Assembly: GCA_902778105.1 (NCBI GenBank)
Contig: CACYWN010000002.1
Coordinates: 38,922 to 102,921, forward strand
DNA length: 64,000 nucleotides
DNA from: an uncultured Bacteroidia bacterium
GTDB lineage: Bacteria; Bacteroidota; Bacteroidia; Bacteroidales; UBA932
Direction of reading: 5' to 3'
In this document: positions 36,669-45,998 of the stretch, piece by piece
How the letters are laid out: the number at the start of each line of letters is the position of its first letter
How positions within the stretch are numbered: the stretch's first letter is position 1
Made by a program: the position numbers and the translations under genes
Notes under the pieces: generated by a model
What the model saw: the letters and a program-made list of their open reading frames with translations, nothing else
The model's database searches: none
What the model was told of the DNA's origin: nothing

Positions 36669-38225
36669 TTATTCAAAATAGATGATCTGGTCGTCGGCCG
36701 AGGCGAGAATCCTGCGGATGGCGGCATTGTCGCGGCTGCGTACCCGCAGGACGGACCGGAACCCGAGGGTCTGGATCGTAATGAGCGGAGTCATGGCGAC
36801 CATGGCCACGACGCCGAAGGCGAAATCCAGCACGGCGTTCTCCCCCTGCAGCGTACAGCAGGCGCCGATCACCAGCGGCAGGATGAAACTGGAGGTCAGC
36901 GGACCGCTTGCGACACCGCCGGAGTCGAACGCAATGGCCGTATACAGCTTCGGAACGAAGAACGAGAGCCCCAGTGAAAGCAGGTAGCCGGGAATCAGGT
37001 AATACAGCAGCGAGAAACCGTAACGGACCCGGATGACGGACAGGCCGATGGAGACGCCCACGCCTATGGACAGGGCGATCATCATCTGCCGCTTGGACAC
37101 TTCGCCGCCGGTAATTCCCTCAACCTGGGTGTTCAGGACGTGGACGGCAGGCTCGGCGAGGACTACGACCATTCCCAGGATGAAAGCAAAGCCGATCAGG
37201 AGTCCCGGGTTGAAGGCGGCAAGCTGGCGGCCGATCTGGAAGCCGACGGGCATGAAGCCCATCGCCACGGCGGCGAGGAAAAGCACGAGACCGGCAAAGG
37301 CATACAGGATGCCGAACAGGATCTGGATGATCTTGGATTTGGGAAGCTTCAGGATGACGGCCTGGAGGATGAAAAAGAACACGACGACCAGGACCAGGGA
37401 GCGGCCTACTTCAACCATCTTTTCGCCGAGCAGGGGGCCCAGGCCCTGGGAGAGGATGGTTTCCATCGAGTAGTCCGGAATGGAGTAGGACAGGTCTCCG
37501 CGGGCGGTCATCGAAAGGATGAGGACGGCCAGGACGGGGCCCACGGAACAAAGGGCAATCAGGCCGAAGCTGTTTTCGCTGGCGTTCCTGCCGCCTACGG
37601 TCAGGGCGATACCGACACCGAGGGCCATGATGAAGGGGACGGTAATCGGTCCCGTGGTCACGCCGCCGGAATCGAATGAAAGCGGGAGGAAGGAACCTTT
37701 CCCATTCTGGATCACCAGGGCGGAGATACAGAACAGGAGCATGTAGCAGAACAGCAGGATGGAGGTCAGGTCCAGGTGGAAAACGATCTTGAGGACGGCC
37801 AGGAACAGGAAGATCCCCACGCCGACTCCGACCGTGACGATCAGGAGGGTGCCGTTCATCACGGCGCTCACCTGCCCGGCGAGGACGGTCAGGTCCGGTT
37901 CCGCGACGGTGATGAGGATGCCCATCATGAAACTGACGGAGAGCAGGATGCCCAGTTTCCTGGACTTGGTCAGTCCTTCCCCGATGTATTGGCCCATCGG
38001 CGTCATCGCCATGTCGGCCCCCAGGTTGAACAGGCCGATCCCGACAATGAGAAGGACGGCGGCGCAGGCAAAGACAACCAGTTCCCGTTGGGAGATATCG
38101 ACCCAGGGGGTGATGGAAAGGAGAAATACCAGGATGCTGACAGGAACGACCGAAATGAGGGATTCCTTGAGCTTCTCACGCAAGGATTTCCATAATTCGG
38201 GAAGAATGGAAGATTTCGTTTCCAT
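36669..38225 (-). CDS. DUF1538 membrane transporter
   Basis: The protein has 518 residues and about 12 membrane segments. It contains an internal duplication: each half carries FDSGGV[TA][TS]GP (FDSGGVTTGPITVPFIMALG and FDSGGVASGPLTSSFILPLV). DUF1538 proteins are predicted permeases, and a two-subunit pair (UmpAB) has been reported as a Na+/H+ antiporter. Here both halves are fused, followed by two PII-like genes. This suggests a cation or proton-coupled transporter gated by PII. The -7 box lies only about 5 bases before the ATG, implying a very short leader. Confidence 0.8.
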   Translation of the reverse strand: METKSSILPELWKSLREKLKESLISVVPVSILVFLLSITPWVDISQRELVVFACAAVLLIVGIGLFNLGADMAMTPMGQYIGEGLTKSRKLGILLSVSFMMGILITVAEPDLTVLAGQVSAVMNGTLLIVTVGVGVGIFLFLAVLKIVFHLDLTSILLFCYMLLFCISALVIQNGKGSFLPLSFDSGGVTTGPITVPFIMALGVGIALTVGGRNASENSFGLIALCSVGPVLAVLILSMTARGDLSYSIPDYSMETILSQGLGPLLGEKMVEVGRSLVLVVVFFFILQAVILKLPKSKIIQILFGILYAFAGLVLFLAAVAMGFMPVGFQIGRQLAAFNPGLLIGFAFILGMVVVLAEPAVHVLNTQVEGITGGEVSKRQMMIALSIGVGVSIGLSVIRVRYGFSLLYYLIPGYLLSLGLSFFVPKLYTAIAFDSGGVASGPLTSSFILPLVIGACCTLQGENAVLDFAFGVVAMVAMTPLITIQTLGFRSVLRVRSRDNAAIRRILASADDQIIYFE

Positions 38226-38229
38226 ACGA

Positions 38230-38276
38230 CAAAGATAAAAAAAACTATTGAATCAGCCGCGGAATTTGTATCTTTG
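38230..38276. promoter_or_regulatory. divergent promoters, DUF1538 operon / AraC gene
   Basis: 38230-38237 reads TATCTTTG on the minus strand. On the plus strand, TATCTTTG at 38269-38276 follows TTG at 38248-38250 with an 18-base spacer. The AraC-type regulator may control one or both directions; that is inference from position. Confidence 0.6.
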
Positions 38277-38302
38277 TGTATGCCGAATTGAATCTAATTC
38301 GT

Positions 38303-39130
38303 ATGAAACGTATCATTCCGTATTGGGAAAGAGAGTCTGACTGGCTCAAAGGACCCTTCTTTATCAAGCGTGTCGAGTCGGGAACTCCTGTGGGGAGCAC
38401 CGAGATCCCCCGCGCCAACCTGCCGGAATACTCTTTCCTGTTCATGCTGGAAGGAGAAGTGCTGGCGGACGTGGACGGAAAATCCTATCTGTGCAGGGGA
38501 GGCCAGTTCCTGCTTATCCCGGACCATACGCCTTTCGCCGTCCACCATTACAAGGACCTCGTGGGTTATACGGGTATGTTCACCCTGTCCTTCCTGAAAG
38601 ATGTTTCCTATGGTTGCATTACCTGCGGAAAGCCGGTGCTCCACACCTTCTGGTTTGACGAGGCGGCCTTTGTCGGGGAAATCCTCGACCGCGTGACCGC
38701 CGCCCTGGCCCGTGGCGACAGCGGCTATATCCTCCGTGCGATGGACCTGATCCTGTATGGTCTCCAATCCCCGGCGAAGGAAAAGGCCCATCCGCTGGTC
38801 AGCCGTTTCCTGGAGATGCTGTTCGACCGGGACCGGACGATGGATTCCGTCTCGGGCTATGCCGCCCGGCTGGGCATATCCCCCAGCTATCTGAACAAGC
38901 TGGTCCGGACCCAGACCCGCCACAGCGCCATGGACTGGGTCGAAATTGCCCGAATCAACTGGGCGAAAACCTTGCTGAAAGAGAATACCGACCTGTCCGT
39001 CTCCGAAGTCTCCTATGCCCTGGGGATTGACGATCCCTCCTACTTCACCCGCTTTTTCCGCAAGGTGACGGGCTCTACGCCATCCGAGTTCCGGAAACAG
39101 GTGAACAGGATCATTCGGCCTGGGGAATAA
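38303..39130 (+). CDS. AraC-family transcriptional regulator
   Basis: This 275-residue protein has an N-terminal cupin-like sensor (FLFMLEGEVLADVDGKSYLC) and two C-terminal helix-turn-helix motifs (YAARLGISPSYLNKLVR and VSYALGIDDPSYFTRFFRK, ending in TPSEFRK). The ATG at 38303 follows a good promoter. The effector is unknown. Its last 20 bases overlap the convergent amidase-like gene. Confidence 0.88.
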   Translation: MKRIIPYWERESDWLKGPFFIKRVESGTPVGSTEIPRANLPEYSFLFMLEGEVLADVDGKSYLCRGGQFLLIPDHTPFAVHHYKDLVGYTGMFTLSFLKDVSYGCITCGKPVLHTFWFDEAAFVGEILDRVTAALARGDSGYILRAMDLILYGLQSPAKEKAHPLVSRFLEMLFDRDRTMDSVSGYAARLGISPSYLNKLVRTQTRHSAMDWVEIARINWAKTLLKENTDLSVSEVSYALGIDDPSYFTRFFRKVTGSTPSEFRKQVNRIIRPGE

Positions 39131-42098
39131 GGTATTTCATCGAAATCCGCAGGACCGACTCCAGCGCTCCTTCCGTCGTGAGCGTTTCGATCGGGAAGCC
39201 GAAGGCGACCGCGCGGTGGGTGCCGTCATCGAAGACCGTAGCCGCGGGAATCTGCGTACCGGCATAGCGCAGGATCGTCTGCGCCTTGTCGCTGGCCGGT
39301 CCGATTCCGTCGGGATTCTCCACGCGGTAGATGCGGTCGCTGAACAGTCGGTTGTAGTTCATCGGATCGGAGAACCGGATCGGGGCCCCGGCTTTCGGGA
39401 CGACGATGCCTGAAATGTCTCCGAAATTTGTAATCCATTTGTATCCAAGTACTTCCTGGATAAAAGTACGGGTTTTTTCGCGTAGGGGAGTGTTGACAGG
39501 ACCGGGATACACCTGGTCCCAGGCATCGGTGCCGATGTAAGATCCCGAAATAAGGATGGATCCCCCGGCGGAAGCATATTTCCGAAGGGCTTCCTGCAGG
39601 GTTGGCGGGAAGACGGTGTACCGGTCGGGAACGGCTCCCCGGCCGATCTTCGTGGTCACCTGTTTTCCGCAGATGATGTCCACGGCCGGATAGGCCGAGG
39701 CATCCAGGGCGGAGAAGGCATCGACGCTGGTCGAACTGACCGCGTAACCGGCATCCAGCAGGGCACGCCCGTGCACGGACGGAAAATCGAACGTGTTTCC
39801 GGCGATGATCCGGCCGGCCCGGTTGGTGAACGACCCGCCGAATCCCGGGTTGTCGTCATCGGTCCAGGGTTTGGTGCGGTCGAACTCGTTCACCTCGCCC
39901 ACGAAGTTGATTTCCCGGATGTACGGGACGCCGCTGTCCATATTGTCCATGAAGCCTCCATAGGAGGGCGTATCGAACCATGCCGGCGCGGAGATCCGGG
40001 TGAAATTGTTGACAATCAGAACCTTCTTGGCATCATCTCCGGGCGTTGCCGCGGTCAGGGTCTCGGACGGGAAACTCTTTCCCCCCTCGTTGTAAGCGAC
40101 GATGCGGAAACTGTACAGGCGGTTCCGATGGAGGGGAACCGTGGTGGTTATGCGGTTGCCTTCGACGGTAACATCTTCCAGGCGTACGCCTTCATTGAAG
40201 GCACCGTCACCTTCCCGGGTGTACAGGATGTATCCGGTCGGTTTGGCCGTCGGCTCGTCCTTGTCAACGGCCGCTTCCCAGCTCAGGACCGCCTTCGTCC
40301 CCCTGACTTCGGCGGAGAATGCTTTCACCGGCAGCGGCTGGACGGCATAGGCGCACCCGTATCGGGCGCTGAGATACTTCAGGATCCCCTTGTAGACAGC
40401 GCGGGAGACCGTAAACCGGAAGGTGGGATCCAGCCCGTATTTCATGTCAGCGAAATTCTGGTGGGAAAGGAGTTCCAGCAGCATGGCGGGGACCGATGGC
40501 GTCCTGGATTCATTGTAGGAGCGGTCCCAGGTTTTGCGCCGCGTCCATTTGGGTTCGAACTGTTTCCGGATGTCATCCACGACCTGGGTCTGGACGATAT
40601 CGGTCAGCAGGCGCCCGTTCATCCGGGATTCCCCGTTCGGCAGCAGGTCGCTGTTATCGCTCAGGAGGGTATAGATGCCCAGGGTGCCGACGATGGAGTC
40701 GTTCGGTGTAACGCCCGCGTCGCTGTGAAAAGCGAAGGAGAGATCGAAGGGAACCTTTCGTCCCTGGGCATCGGGATTGGCCCGGGAACCTCCGCTCATA
40801 TGGCTGACCCAGCGGCCGCGTGAAGCATAGTCGCGGGTGTAGTCATTCTCCCATTCATCGAAAAGGTGCATGTCGATCCCGGCCCACTGCAGGGAATAGA
40901 GGGCCCCTTCGGCAAAGGCGGGGAAGCCGGAGATGTCGCCGCCGCGCTCGACTTTCCCCATTCCGCCGCCGAAACGGACGGCATCGGCACTGAGGATACC
41001 GCCGGCGTGGTCCCCGGAGGTCATGCGGACGAACCCGGAGTCACCTTTCTCGAACGGGAATGTTCCCAGATACACCCATGTCCCCCCGGCCATCCGCTGG
41101 TTTACGTGAAACTCCGTTTCTCCGCCGAGATGGTGGACGGAGTAGCAGGCATCCGTCGTGCTGTTGGCAAATGACTTGTAGGAGACATACACGGCGTATT
41201 CACCGCGTTCGGGAATTGCCGGGCGCCAGGTTACGGAAGGTTTCCGGAGCGGATCTGCGTCGGCGTCCAGTTCGCACATCCTGGCGGTTCCGGACTGGAA
41301 CGGATTCTCGTATTCGCCGTACACGGGCTTGGTGTCCGCGAATCCCGTTCCGGCATCGGCCCAGAGTCCGGTTTCCTTATATTGTCCGCTTCTGCGCATC
41401 TTCCCATTCCGTGCCCCTGTAAAGGAAGGGTCGTTGTCGCAGATGACTTCCCAGGACTGGACATCCCTTTCCCGGGGGGTCATCACATAGGCTCCGGCAT
41501 TCTCCAGCATGGGAATGAGGAACGGCAGAACGTAACTTTGGGTATACATGTCCTCCACGGTGCGGTGGATGGGGGCGCGCTGCCATTCCCAACGCTCGGT
41601 CTCGGCTTCATAATACAGGCCGTGGCTTTGCCACAGGGCGATATGGCGTCCGGAGAGTCCCTTGGTCCAGGTATCGGATGAACGGACCAGGGGAACGGTC
41701 TTTCCTTTGGGATCGGAAACCCGGAACGACGTGGCCATCGGTTTGCCAGAATTGTTCACTTTCGGCATCGGAAGGGATTCCAGCGGGGTATTCTTGGCCG
41801 TGATATTCCCTAAGGTATAAGCCCGGTACGGCGAGGGCATCAGGGCCCGGAGCTGGTCCTTGATCCATTCCACATCAGCTTCCCGCAACGGAAAGTCAGC
41901 CAGTTCGGGACTGAACTGGAAATCGAGGGCCGTTCCCCGCTTGGTCACCTTGGTCAGTTTCAGGTAACTGTTGACCGATGTACGCCGCTGCAGGCGGGCG
42001 CGCAGGGAGTCGGTGGCCTGTTTGAATTCACGGACGGTCTGTGCCTGGGCGGACAGGGCGGTGAGGATGAGGGTGGAAAGGAGAAGGAACTTGCGCAT
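39111..42098 (-). CDS. secreted amidase-like protein with golvesin-like and FN3 domains
   Basis: The protein has 995 residues with a signal peptide (LTALSAQAQ). A golvesin/xanthan-lyase-type domain (~300-390: YAVYVSYKSFANSTTDACYS, then LSADAVRFGGG) is inserted in an N-acetylmuramoyl-L-alanine-amidase-like domain (DLSFAFHSDAG, then PAMLLELLSHQNFADM). An FN3-like domain follows (~575-665) and a C-terminal Rossmann-like region (~670-995). Such Bacteroidales proteins are often misnamed xanthan lyase. A cell-wall hydrolase role is plausible. It is the last gene of msbA-CBM9-VanZ-amidase, 2 bases after the VanZ-like stop. Confidence 0.75.
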   Translation of the reverse strand: MRKFLLLSTLILTALSAQAQTVREFKQATDSLRARLQRRTSVNSYLKLTKVTKRGTALDFQFSPELADFPLREADVEWIKDQLRALMPSPYRAYTLGNITAKNTPLESLPMPKVNNSGKPMATSFRVSDPKGKTVPLVRSSDTWTKGLSGRHIALWQSHGLYYEAETERWEWQRAPIHRTVEDMYTQSYVLPFLIPMLENAGAYVMTPRERDVQSWEVICDNDPSFTGARNGKMRRSGQYKETGLWADAGTGFADTKPVYGEYENPFQSGTARMCELDADADPLRKPSVTWRPAIPERGEYAVYVSYKSFANSTTDACYSVHHLGGETEFHVNQRMAGGTWVYLGTFPFEKGDSGFVRMTSGDHAGGILSADAVRFGGGMGKVERGGDISGFPAFAEGALYSLQWAGIDMHLFDEWENDYTRDYASRGRWVSHMSGGSRANPDAQGRKVPFDLSFAFHSDAGVTPNDSIVGTLGIYTLLSDNSDLLPNGESRMNGRLLTDIVQTQVVDDIRKQFEPKWTRRKTWDRSYNESRTPSVPAMLLELLSHQNFADMKYGLDPTFRFTVSRAVYKGILKYLSARYGCAYAVQPLPVKAFSAEVRGTKAVLSWEAAVDKDEPTAKPTGYILYTREGDGAFNEGVRLEDVTVEGNRITTTVPLHRNRLYSFRIVAYNEGGKSFPSETLTAATPGDDAKKVLIVNNFTRISAPAWFDTPSYGGFMDNMDSGVPYIREINFVGEVNEFDRTKPWTDDDNPGFGGSFTNRAGRIIAGNTFDFPSVHGRALLDAGYAVSSTSVDAFSALDASAYPAVDIICGKQVTTKIGRGAVPDRYTVFPPTLQEALRKYASAGGSILISGSYIGTDAWDQVYPGPVNTPLREKTRTFIQEVLGYKWITNFGDISGIVVPKAGAPIRFSDPMNYNRLFSDRIYRVENPDGIGPASDKAQTILRYAGTQIPAATVFDDGTHRAVAFGFPIETLTTEGALESVLRISMKYLIPQAE

Positions 42099-42100
42099 AG

Positions 42101-42499
42101 TTATCGCTGTTTCCGGAGGTCAAGGATGAATACGAGGAGGGAACTGATTCCGAGGGCGATCAGGTCGGCCCGGAAGTCATTCGGGTCGCCGCTGCGGTAG
42201 TTGGTCAGGAAGGCCTGCCCCACTTCGGTTCCTGCAGCTAGAAGGACGCCAGCGAGAAAGGCCACCCCTGTCCAGAGGACGGAAGACCAGAACTTTTCCG
42301 TATACCGGTCGAAGGCGAAATAGGCCAGGATGGGGAAGGGGAGGAACATCAGGAAATGGACGATCTTGTCGGTCGGGATTCCCCAGATGTAGCGTTTGAC
42401 ATCCGGCATCGCGTCGAAATGGCCGAAGCACAGCCAGAGGAGGGCGGCCAGATACACGGCCAGCAGGATACGGGCGACGGTCAGCTGGCGCCGGGTCAT
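42101..42499 (-). CDS. VanZ-like membrane protein
   Basis: This 132-residue protein has four hydrophobic segments. It contains TDKIVHFLMFLPFPILAYFA and an acidic loop after the third segment (GTEVGQAFLTNYRSGDPNDF), both typical of VanZ-like proteins. The function outside teicoplanin resistance is unclear. Its ATG overlaps the stop of the CBM9-like gene by 4 bases. Confidence 0.8.
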   Translation of the reverse strand: MTRRQLTVARILLAVYLAALLWLCFGHFDAMPDVKRYIWGIPTDKIVHFLMFLPFPILAYFAFDRYTEKFWSSVLWTGVAFLAGVLLAAGTEVGQAFLTNYRSGDPNDFRADLIALGISSLLVFILDLRKQR

Positions 42500-43152
42500 G
42501 GCTCGACAGGCTCGCCAACACGGAGGAGCAGTTCGCCGAAGAACTCCGGCCGGTGGAAGTCAGGGGAGGGAGTGCTGATGGGGCTCCAGCTCAGGAAATG
42601 CGGGTGGGCGGTCTTGTCGCCGCATTTGTAGATGTTGGCACGGAGTTTCTCCGGCAGGTTGTCCGGGTCCACGCCGATCAGGGTGAACGGGATCAGGACC
42701 GTGACGCGCCAGTTCCAGATACCGCCGTCGAATTCCTGCGGCCCTTCATACTGGGCGATGCGGAGGATTTCCTCCATCTCTTCCGCCGGCCTTCTGACCC
42801 GGTCGGCACGGCCGGTCCCGCGGGCGGCAAGGACCTTGCCGAGGGGGTTGATCTCGAAGTTGTAATACTCACTTCCGTCCGGATTCTCCACGAAGAATTC
42901 GACGCAACTGTCCTCCCACTGCGAACCGTTGTCCTCCAGGTTCAGGGCGCGGAGGTCCAGTCCGCTGACGCGGAAATCAACGATAAGGGCATCCTCGGTG
43001 CGGGCGATGCGGCCGGCGCAGAGCGGGGCGTAGGGGAATTCGGAAGGCCAGTTGACCTGGTCCACCAGGAAACGGGTACCCTCGAGCTCGAGGGCGGTAT
43101 CGAGGTCGACTTCCTCGAAGTCGGCGATGAAGGGGACTTGTATCGTTCTCAT
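42496..43152 (-). CDS. CBM9-like domain protein
   Basis: The protein has 218 residues, without a signal peptide. It is a single carbohydrate-binding family 9-like beta-sandwich: DNGSQWEDSCVEFFVENPDG, YYNFEINPLGKVLAARG, and WNWRVTVLIPFTLIG. Bacteroidales encode many stand-alone forms of unknown ligand. It overlaps msbA and the VanZ-like gene by 4 bases on each side, indicating tight coupling. Confidence 0.8.
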   Translation of the reverse strand: MRTIQVPFIADFEEVDLDTALELEGTRFLVDQVNWPSEFPYAPLCAGRIARTEDALIVDFRVSGLDLRALNLEDNGSQWEDSCVEFFVENPDGSEYYNFEINPLGKVLAARGTGRADRVRRPAEEMEEILRIAQYEGPQEFDGGIWNWRVTVLIPFTLIGVDPDNLPEKLRANIYKCGDKTAHPHFLSWSPISTPSPDFHRPEFFGELLLRVGEPVEP

Positions 43153-44999
43153 AAGGCTTGCATGTCGTTCAGTTTCTTGTAATAGCCGTCCAGGGCGATG
43201 AGCTCCTCGTGCCTTCCGCGCTCGACGACCTTGCCTTCGTGCATCACGATGATCTCGTCGGCATTCTTGATGGTCGACAGGCGGTGGGCGATGGCGATGG
43301 TGGTCCGGCTGGTCATCAGGCGGTCCAGGGCGTCCTGCACGATGCGCTCGGATTCGGTGTCCAGCGAGGCGGTGGCTTCGTCCAGGATCAGGATGGGCGG
43401 ATTCTTGAGGATGGCCCGGGCGATGGAAAGGCGCTGGCGCTGGCCGCCGGAAAGCTTGGTGCCCCGGTCGCCGATGTTGGTCTGGTAGCCTTCCGGCTTC
43501 TCCATGATGAAGTCATGGGCGTTGGCGATCTTCGCCGCGGCGATGACCTCCTCCTCCGTCGCCCCTTCCACGCCGAAGGCGATGTTGTTGAAGATGGTGT
43601 CGTTGAACAGGATCGGGTCCTGGTTGACATTGCCCATCAGGGCGCGGAGCTCCTTGATCTTCAGCTCCTTGATATCTTTCCCGTCGATGGTGATCCGCCC
43701 GCCGTCCGCGTCGTAGAAGCGCGGGATCAGGTCCACGAGCGTGGACTTTCCGGCGCCGGATTCCCCGACGATGGCGACCATCTTGCCGCGCGGGATGTCC
43801 AGGCTGACTCCTTTCAGGATCTGCCTCCCGCCCTCATAGGAGAATGTGACATCCTCGAAGGCGATCCGGTCCTTGAACTCCTTGATTTCCTGTGGATGGG
43901 CCGGTTCCTTGATGGGATTCTCCGCTTCCAGGATCCGGTTGATGCGCTCCATCGAGGCCAGTCCCTTGGGAATGCCGTAGGTGGCGCGGGACAATTCCTT
44001 GATGGGCTCGATGACCGAGTAGAGGATGATCATGAAGAAAATGAACTGGGAGGCGTCCATGAAGGTGCCGCCGAACAGGCCTTTTCCGCGGATGATCAGC
44101 CAACCGCCGAAGGCGAGGACTGCCATGATCATCACGGTGCCCAGGAACTCGCTCATCGGATGGGCGAGGGCCTGACGGGTGTTCACCCGGTTGATTTTCC
44201 GGCGCATCCGGTCGGTGACGTTCTCGAAGCGGGCCGACATCTTCTTCTCGGCATTGAAGGCCTTGATGATGCGGAGGCCCCCCAGGGTCTCCTCCACCTG
44301 GGACATCGTATCGCTCCAGAGGGTCTGGGCTTCCAGCGACTGGCGCTTGAGCTGCTTGCCGATCACGCCCATCACCCAGATGAAGGCCGGAACGAAGGTG
44401 AGCATCACCAGCATCATTTCCGGGCTCAGGAAGATGAGGATGCCGAAGTAGAACAGGATGAGGATCGGGTCCTTGATCAGCATCTCGATGGAGGAGGTGA
44501 TGGAGGTTTCCACCTCGGAGACGTCGCCGCTCATCCGGGCGATGATGTCCCCCTTTCGCTCCTGCGAGAAGAAGCCGATGGGAAGGAGCAGGATCTTGTT
44601 GTAGATCCGGTTCCGGATGTCCTTGACGATGCCGGTGCGGATGGGAATCATCACGGCCGCCGACCCGAAATAGCAGGAGGTCTTGAGGGCGGTGAAAAGG
44701 ACCATGATCCCGCACAGCAGGAGGAGGGCCGTGACGGCTCCGTGGGCGGCGGAGAAGTCGGAAACCAGCCAGTAGGCGTTGTTCACGAGGATGTCCTTGA
44801 ACTTCATCCCTTCGGTTCCCCAGGGGATGAACGCATATTGGACGGTGTCCAGCTTGAACAGGATGTTCAGGAGCGGAACGATGACGGCGAAGGAGAAGAT
44901 ATTGAAGATGGCGGACAGCATGTTGAGGATCACCGCCCCCGCCAGGTAGCGTTTGTAGGGGGAGGCGTACTGCCGCATCATCTTGAAGAAATCGTGCAT
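43149..44999 (-). CDS. MsbA-like ABC exporter
   Basis: This 616-residue half-transporter has six membrane segments (to ~330) and an ATPase domain: Walker A GESGAGKSTLVDL, signature LSGGQRQRLSIARA, Walker B ILILDEATASLD. It is closest to MsbA-type lipid exporters, so flipping of lipid A or another lipid is likely. The ATG at 44999 fits the family start (MHDFFKMMRQYASPYKRYL). It has its own promoter and heads a four-gene operon. Confidence 0.88.
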   Translation of the reverse strand: MHDFFKMMRQYASPYKRYLAGAVILNMLSAIFNIFSFAVIVPLLNILFKLDTVQYAFIPWGTEGMKFKDILVNNAYWLVSDFSAAHGAVTALLLLCGIMVLFTALKTSCYFGSAAVMIPIRTGIVKDIRNRIYNKILLLPIGFFSQERKGDIIARMSGDVSEVETSITSSIEMLIKDPILILFYFGILIFLSPEMMLVMLTFVPAFIWVMGVIGKQLKRQSLEAQTLWSDTMSQVEETLGGLRIIKAFNAEKKMSARFENVTDRMRRKINRVNTRQALAHPMSEFLGTVMIMAVLAFGGWLIIRGKGLFGGTFMDASQFIFFMIILYSVIEPIKELSRATYGIPKGLASMERINRILEAENPIKEPAHPQEIKEFKDRIAFEDVTFSYEGGRQILKGVSLDIPRGKMVAIVGESGAGKSTLVDLIPRFYDADGGRITIDGKDIKELKIKELRALMGNVNQDPILFNDTIFNNIAFGVEGATEEEVIAAAKIANAHDFIMEKPEGYQTNIGDRGTKLSGGQRQRLSIARAILKNPPILILDEATASLDTESERIVQDALDRLMTSRTTIAIAHRLSTIKNADEIIVMHEGKVVERGRHEELIALDGYYKKLNDMQAL

Positions 45000-45022
45000 T
45001 CTGATAGAGAATCTATAAAAAG

Positions 45023-45054
45023 CAAATTTAATCATAATTCACTATCTTTGCAAA
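45023..45054. promoter_or_regulatory. divergent promoters, msbA / glycosyltransferase
   Basis: On the minus strand TAAATTTG (45023-45030) follows TTTG (45051-45054) with exactly 20 bases between: an ideal Bacteroidetes promoter for msbA. On the plus strand TATCTTTG (45043-45050) serves the gene at 45071. The two overlap, so the polymerases would compete. Confidence 0.7.
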
Positions 45055-45070
45055 GTTAATCTTCACTGCC

Positions 45071-45940
45071 ATGTCCGAGATCGTCTTTATCATTCCTGTC
45101 CGGAACATCGAAATGCTCCACCGTACCCTTTCCATGCTTTCTTTCCAGAAGGGAGGCGGCGTCAGCGCCGTCGTCGTGGATTTCGCCGGTTCCGATGCGG
45201 TCAGCGCCATGGTAGCCGACTTCGAGCATCAGCTGCCCGTCACTATCCGGAAAACGGCCCTGGAAGGCCAGCCGCTCTGGAAATGCTGCCTGGATTCCGC
45301 GCCGGATGCGGAATGGGTGTGCTTCGTCACGCCGGGTGTGGACCTGATGGAAAAGAGCGTGATGCGGATGCGCCGGTGTATCGACAGTCATCCTTCCTTT
45401 GATGCCTTCCGCTGGAATCTGGCGGAACCTGCCCGGAAATGGGGGCTCAAGACCACGCCCGAACGTTTGTTCCTCCGCGTTTTCGAGGAAGGGGACGAGG
45501 CGCCCCTTTCCTCCTTTGTCTTCCGTGCCAAGACCCTCCGGGATGCCTTCAGCGTGGATCCCGAAGCCGCCGGCATGGCCCTGGCCATCATCCTCACCGC
45601 GGCGAGGAATACCGGCATCCGCACGGTCCGTTGGGAGCGCGTCGGCTATAACGCTCCCGCCCCCTCAGCCGATCCTGCCATGGTGGAGAAGGAAGTCCGC
45701 TCCCGCCTGGCCTTTTTCCGCTGGTCCGAACGTTTCTTCGGGGAGGAATATCCCCTCGGCACCGGCGACCGCCTGGACCTCTTCGCCCGCGAACTGGCCC
45801 GCCTGTACCCGAGCTTCACTCCGGACGAACTGAAAGAGGACCTGAACACCTTCGCCGTCGTGAACGGCCCCATCCGCCGGATGCGCGCAGCATCGGCCCT
45901 GAAGGCCGCCCTGAAGGCCCGTCAGGAATCTTTGAAATAA
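45071..45940 (+). CDS. family 2-like glycosyltransferase
   Basis: The protein has 289 residues. The N-terminus looks like a GT-A fold (SEIVFIIPVRNIEMLHRTL, with VVVDFAGSD and WVCFVTPGVDLM), but a clear DxD motif is absent, with PGVD in its place. The C-terminal half is helical and rich in Arg and Ala. The acceptor is unknown; its position opposite msbA suggests surface-glycan work. It could be a non-catalytic relative. Confidence 0.65.
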   Translation: MSEIVFIIPVRNIEMLHRTLSMLSFQKGGGVSAVVVDFAGSDAVSAMVADFEHQLPVTIRKTALEGQPLWKCCLDSAPDAEWVCFVTPGVDLMEKSVMRMRRCIDSHPSFDAFRWNLAEPARKWGLKTTPERLFLRVFEEGDEAPLSSFVFRAKTLRDAFSVDPEAAGMALAIILTAARNTGIRTVRWERVGYNAPAPSADPAMVEKEVRSRLAFFRWSERFFGEEYPLGTGDRLDLFARELARLYPSFTPDELKEDLNTFAVVNGPIRRMRAASALKAALKARQESLK

Positions 45941-45943
45941 ATT

Positions 45944-45975
45944 CTTGCATTTTCGGAAAAGAATACCGATATTTG
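45944..45975 (+). promoter_or_regulatory. tRNA promoter
   Basis: CTTG at 45944-45947, a 20-base spacer, then GATATTTG at 45968-45975, one base off TAnnTTTG. It ends 23 bases before the mature tRNA start. Confidence 0.55.
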
Positions 45976-45998
45976 CATTCCCTTTCAAACAGGGACCT

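Noticed and set aside
43158-45059. 633-codon antisense frame over msbA
   Set aside because: The sense strand encodes a clear ABC exporter; the antisense is a His/Asp/Glu-rich shadow.
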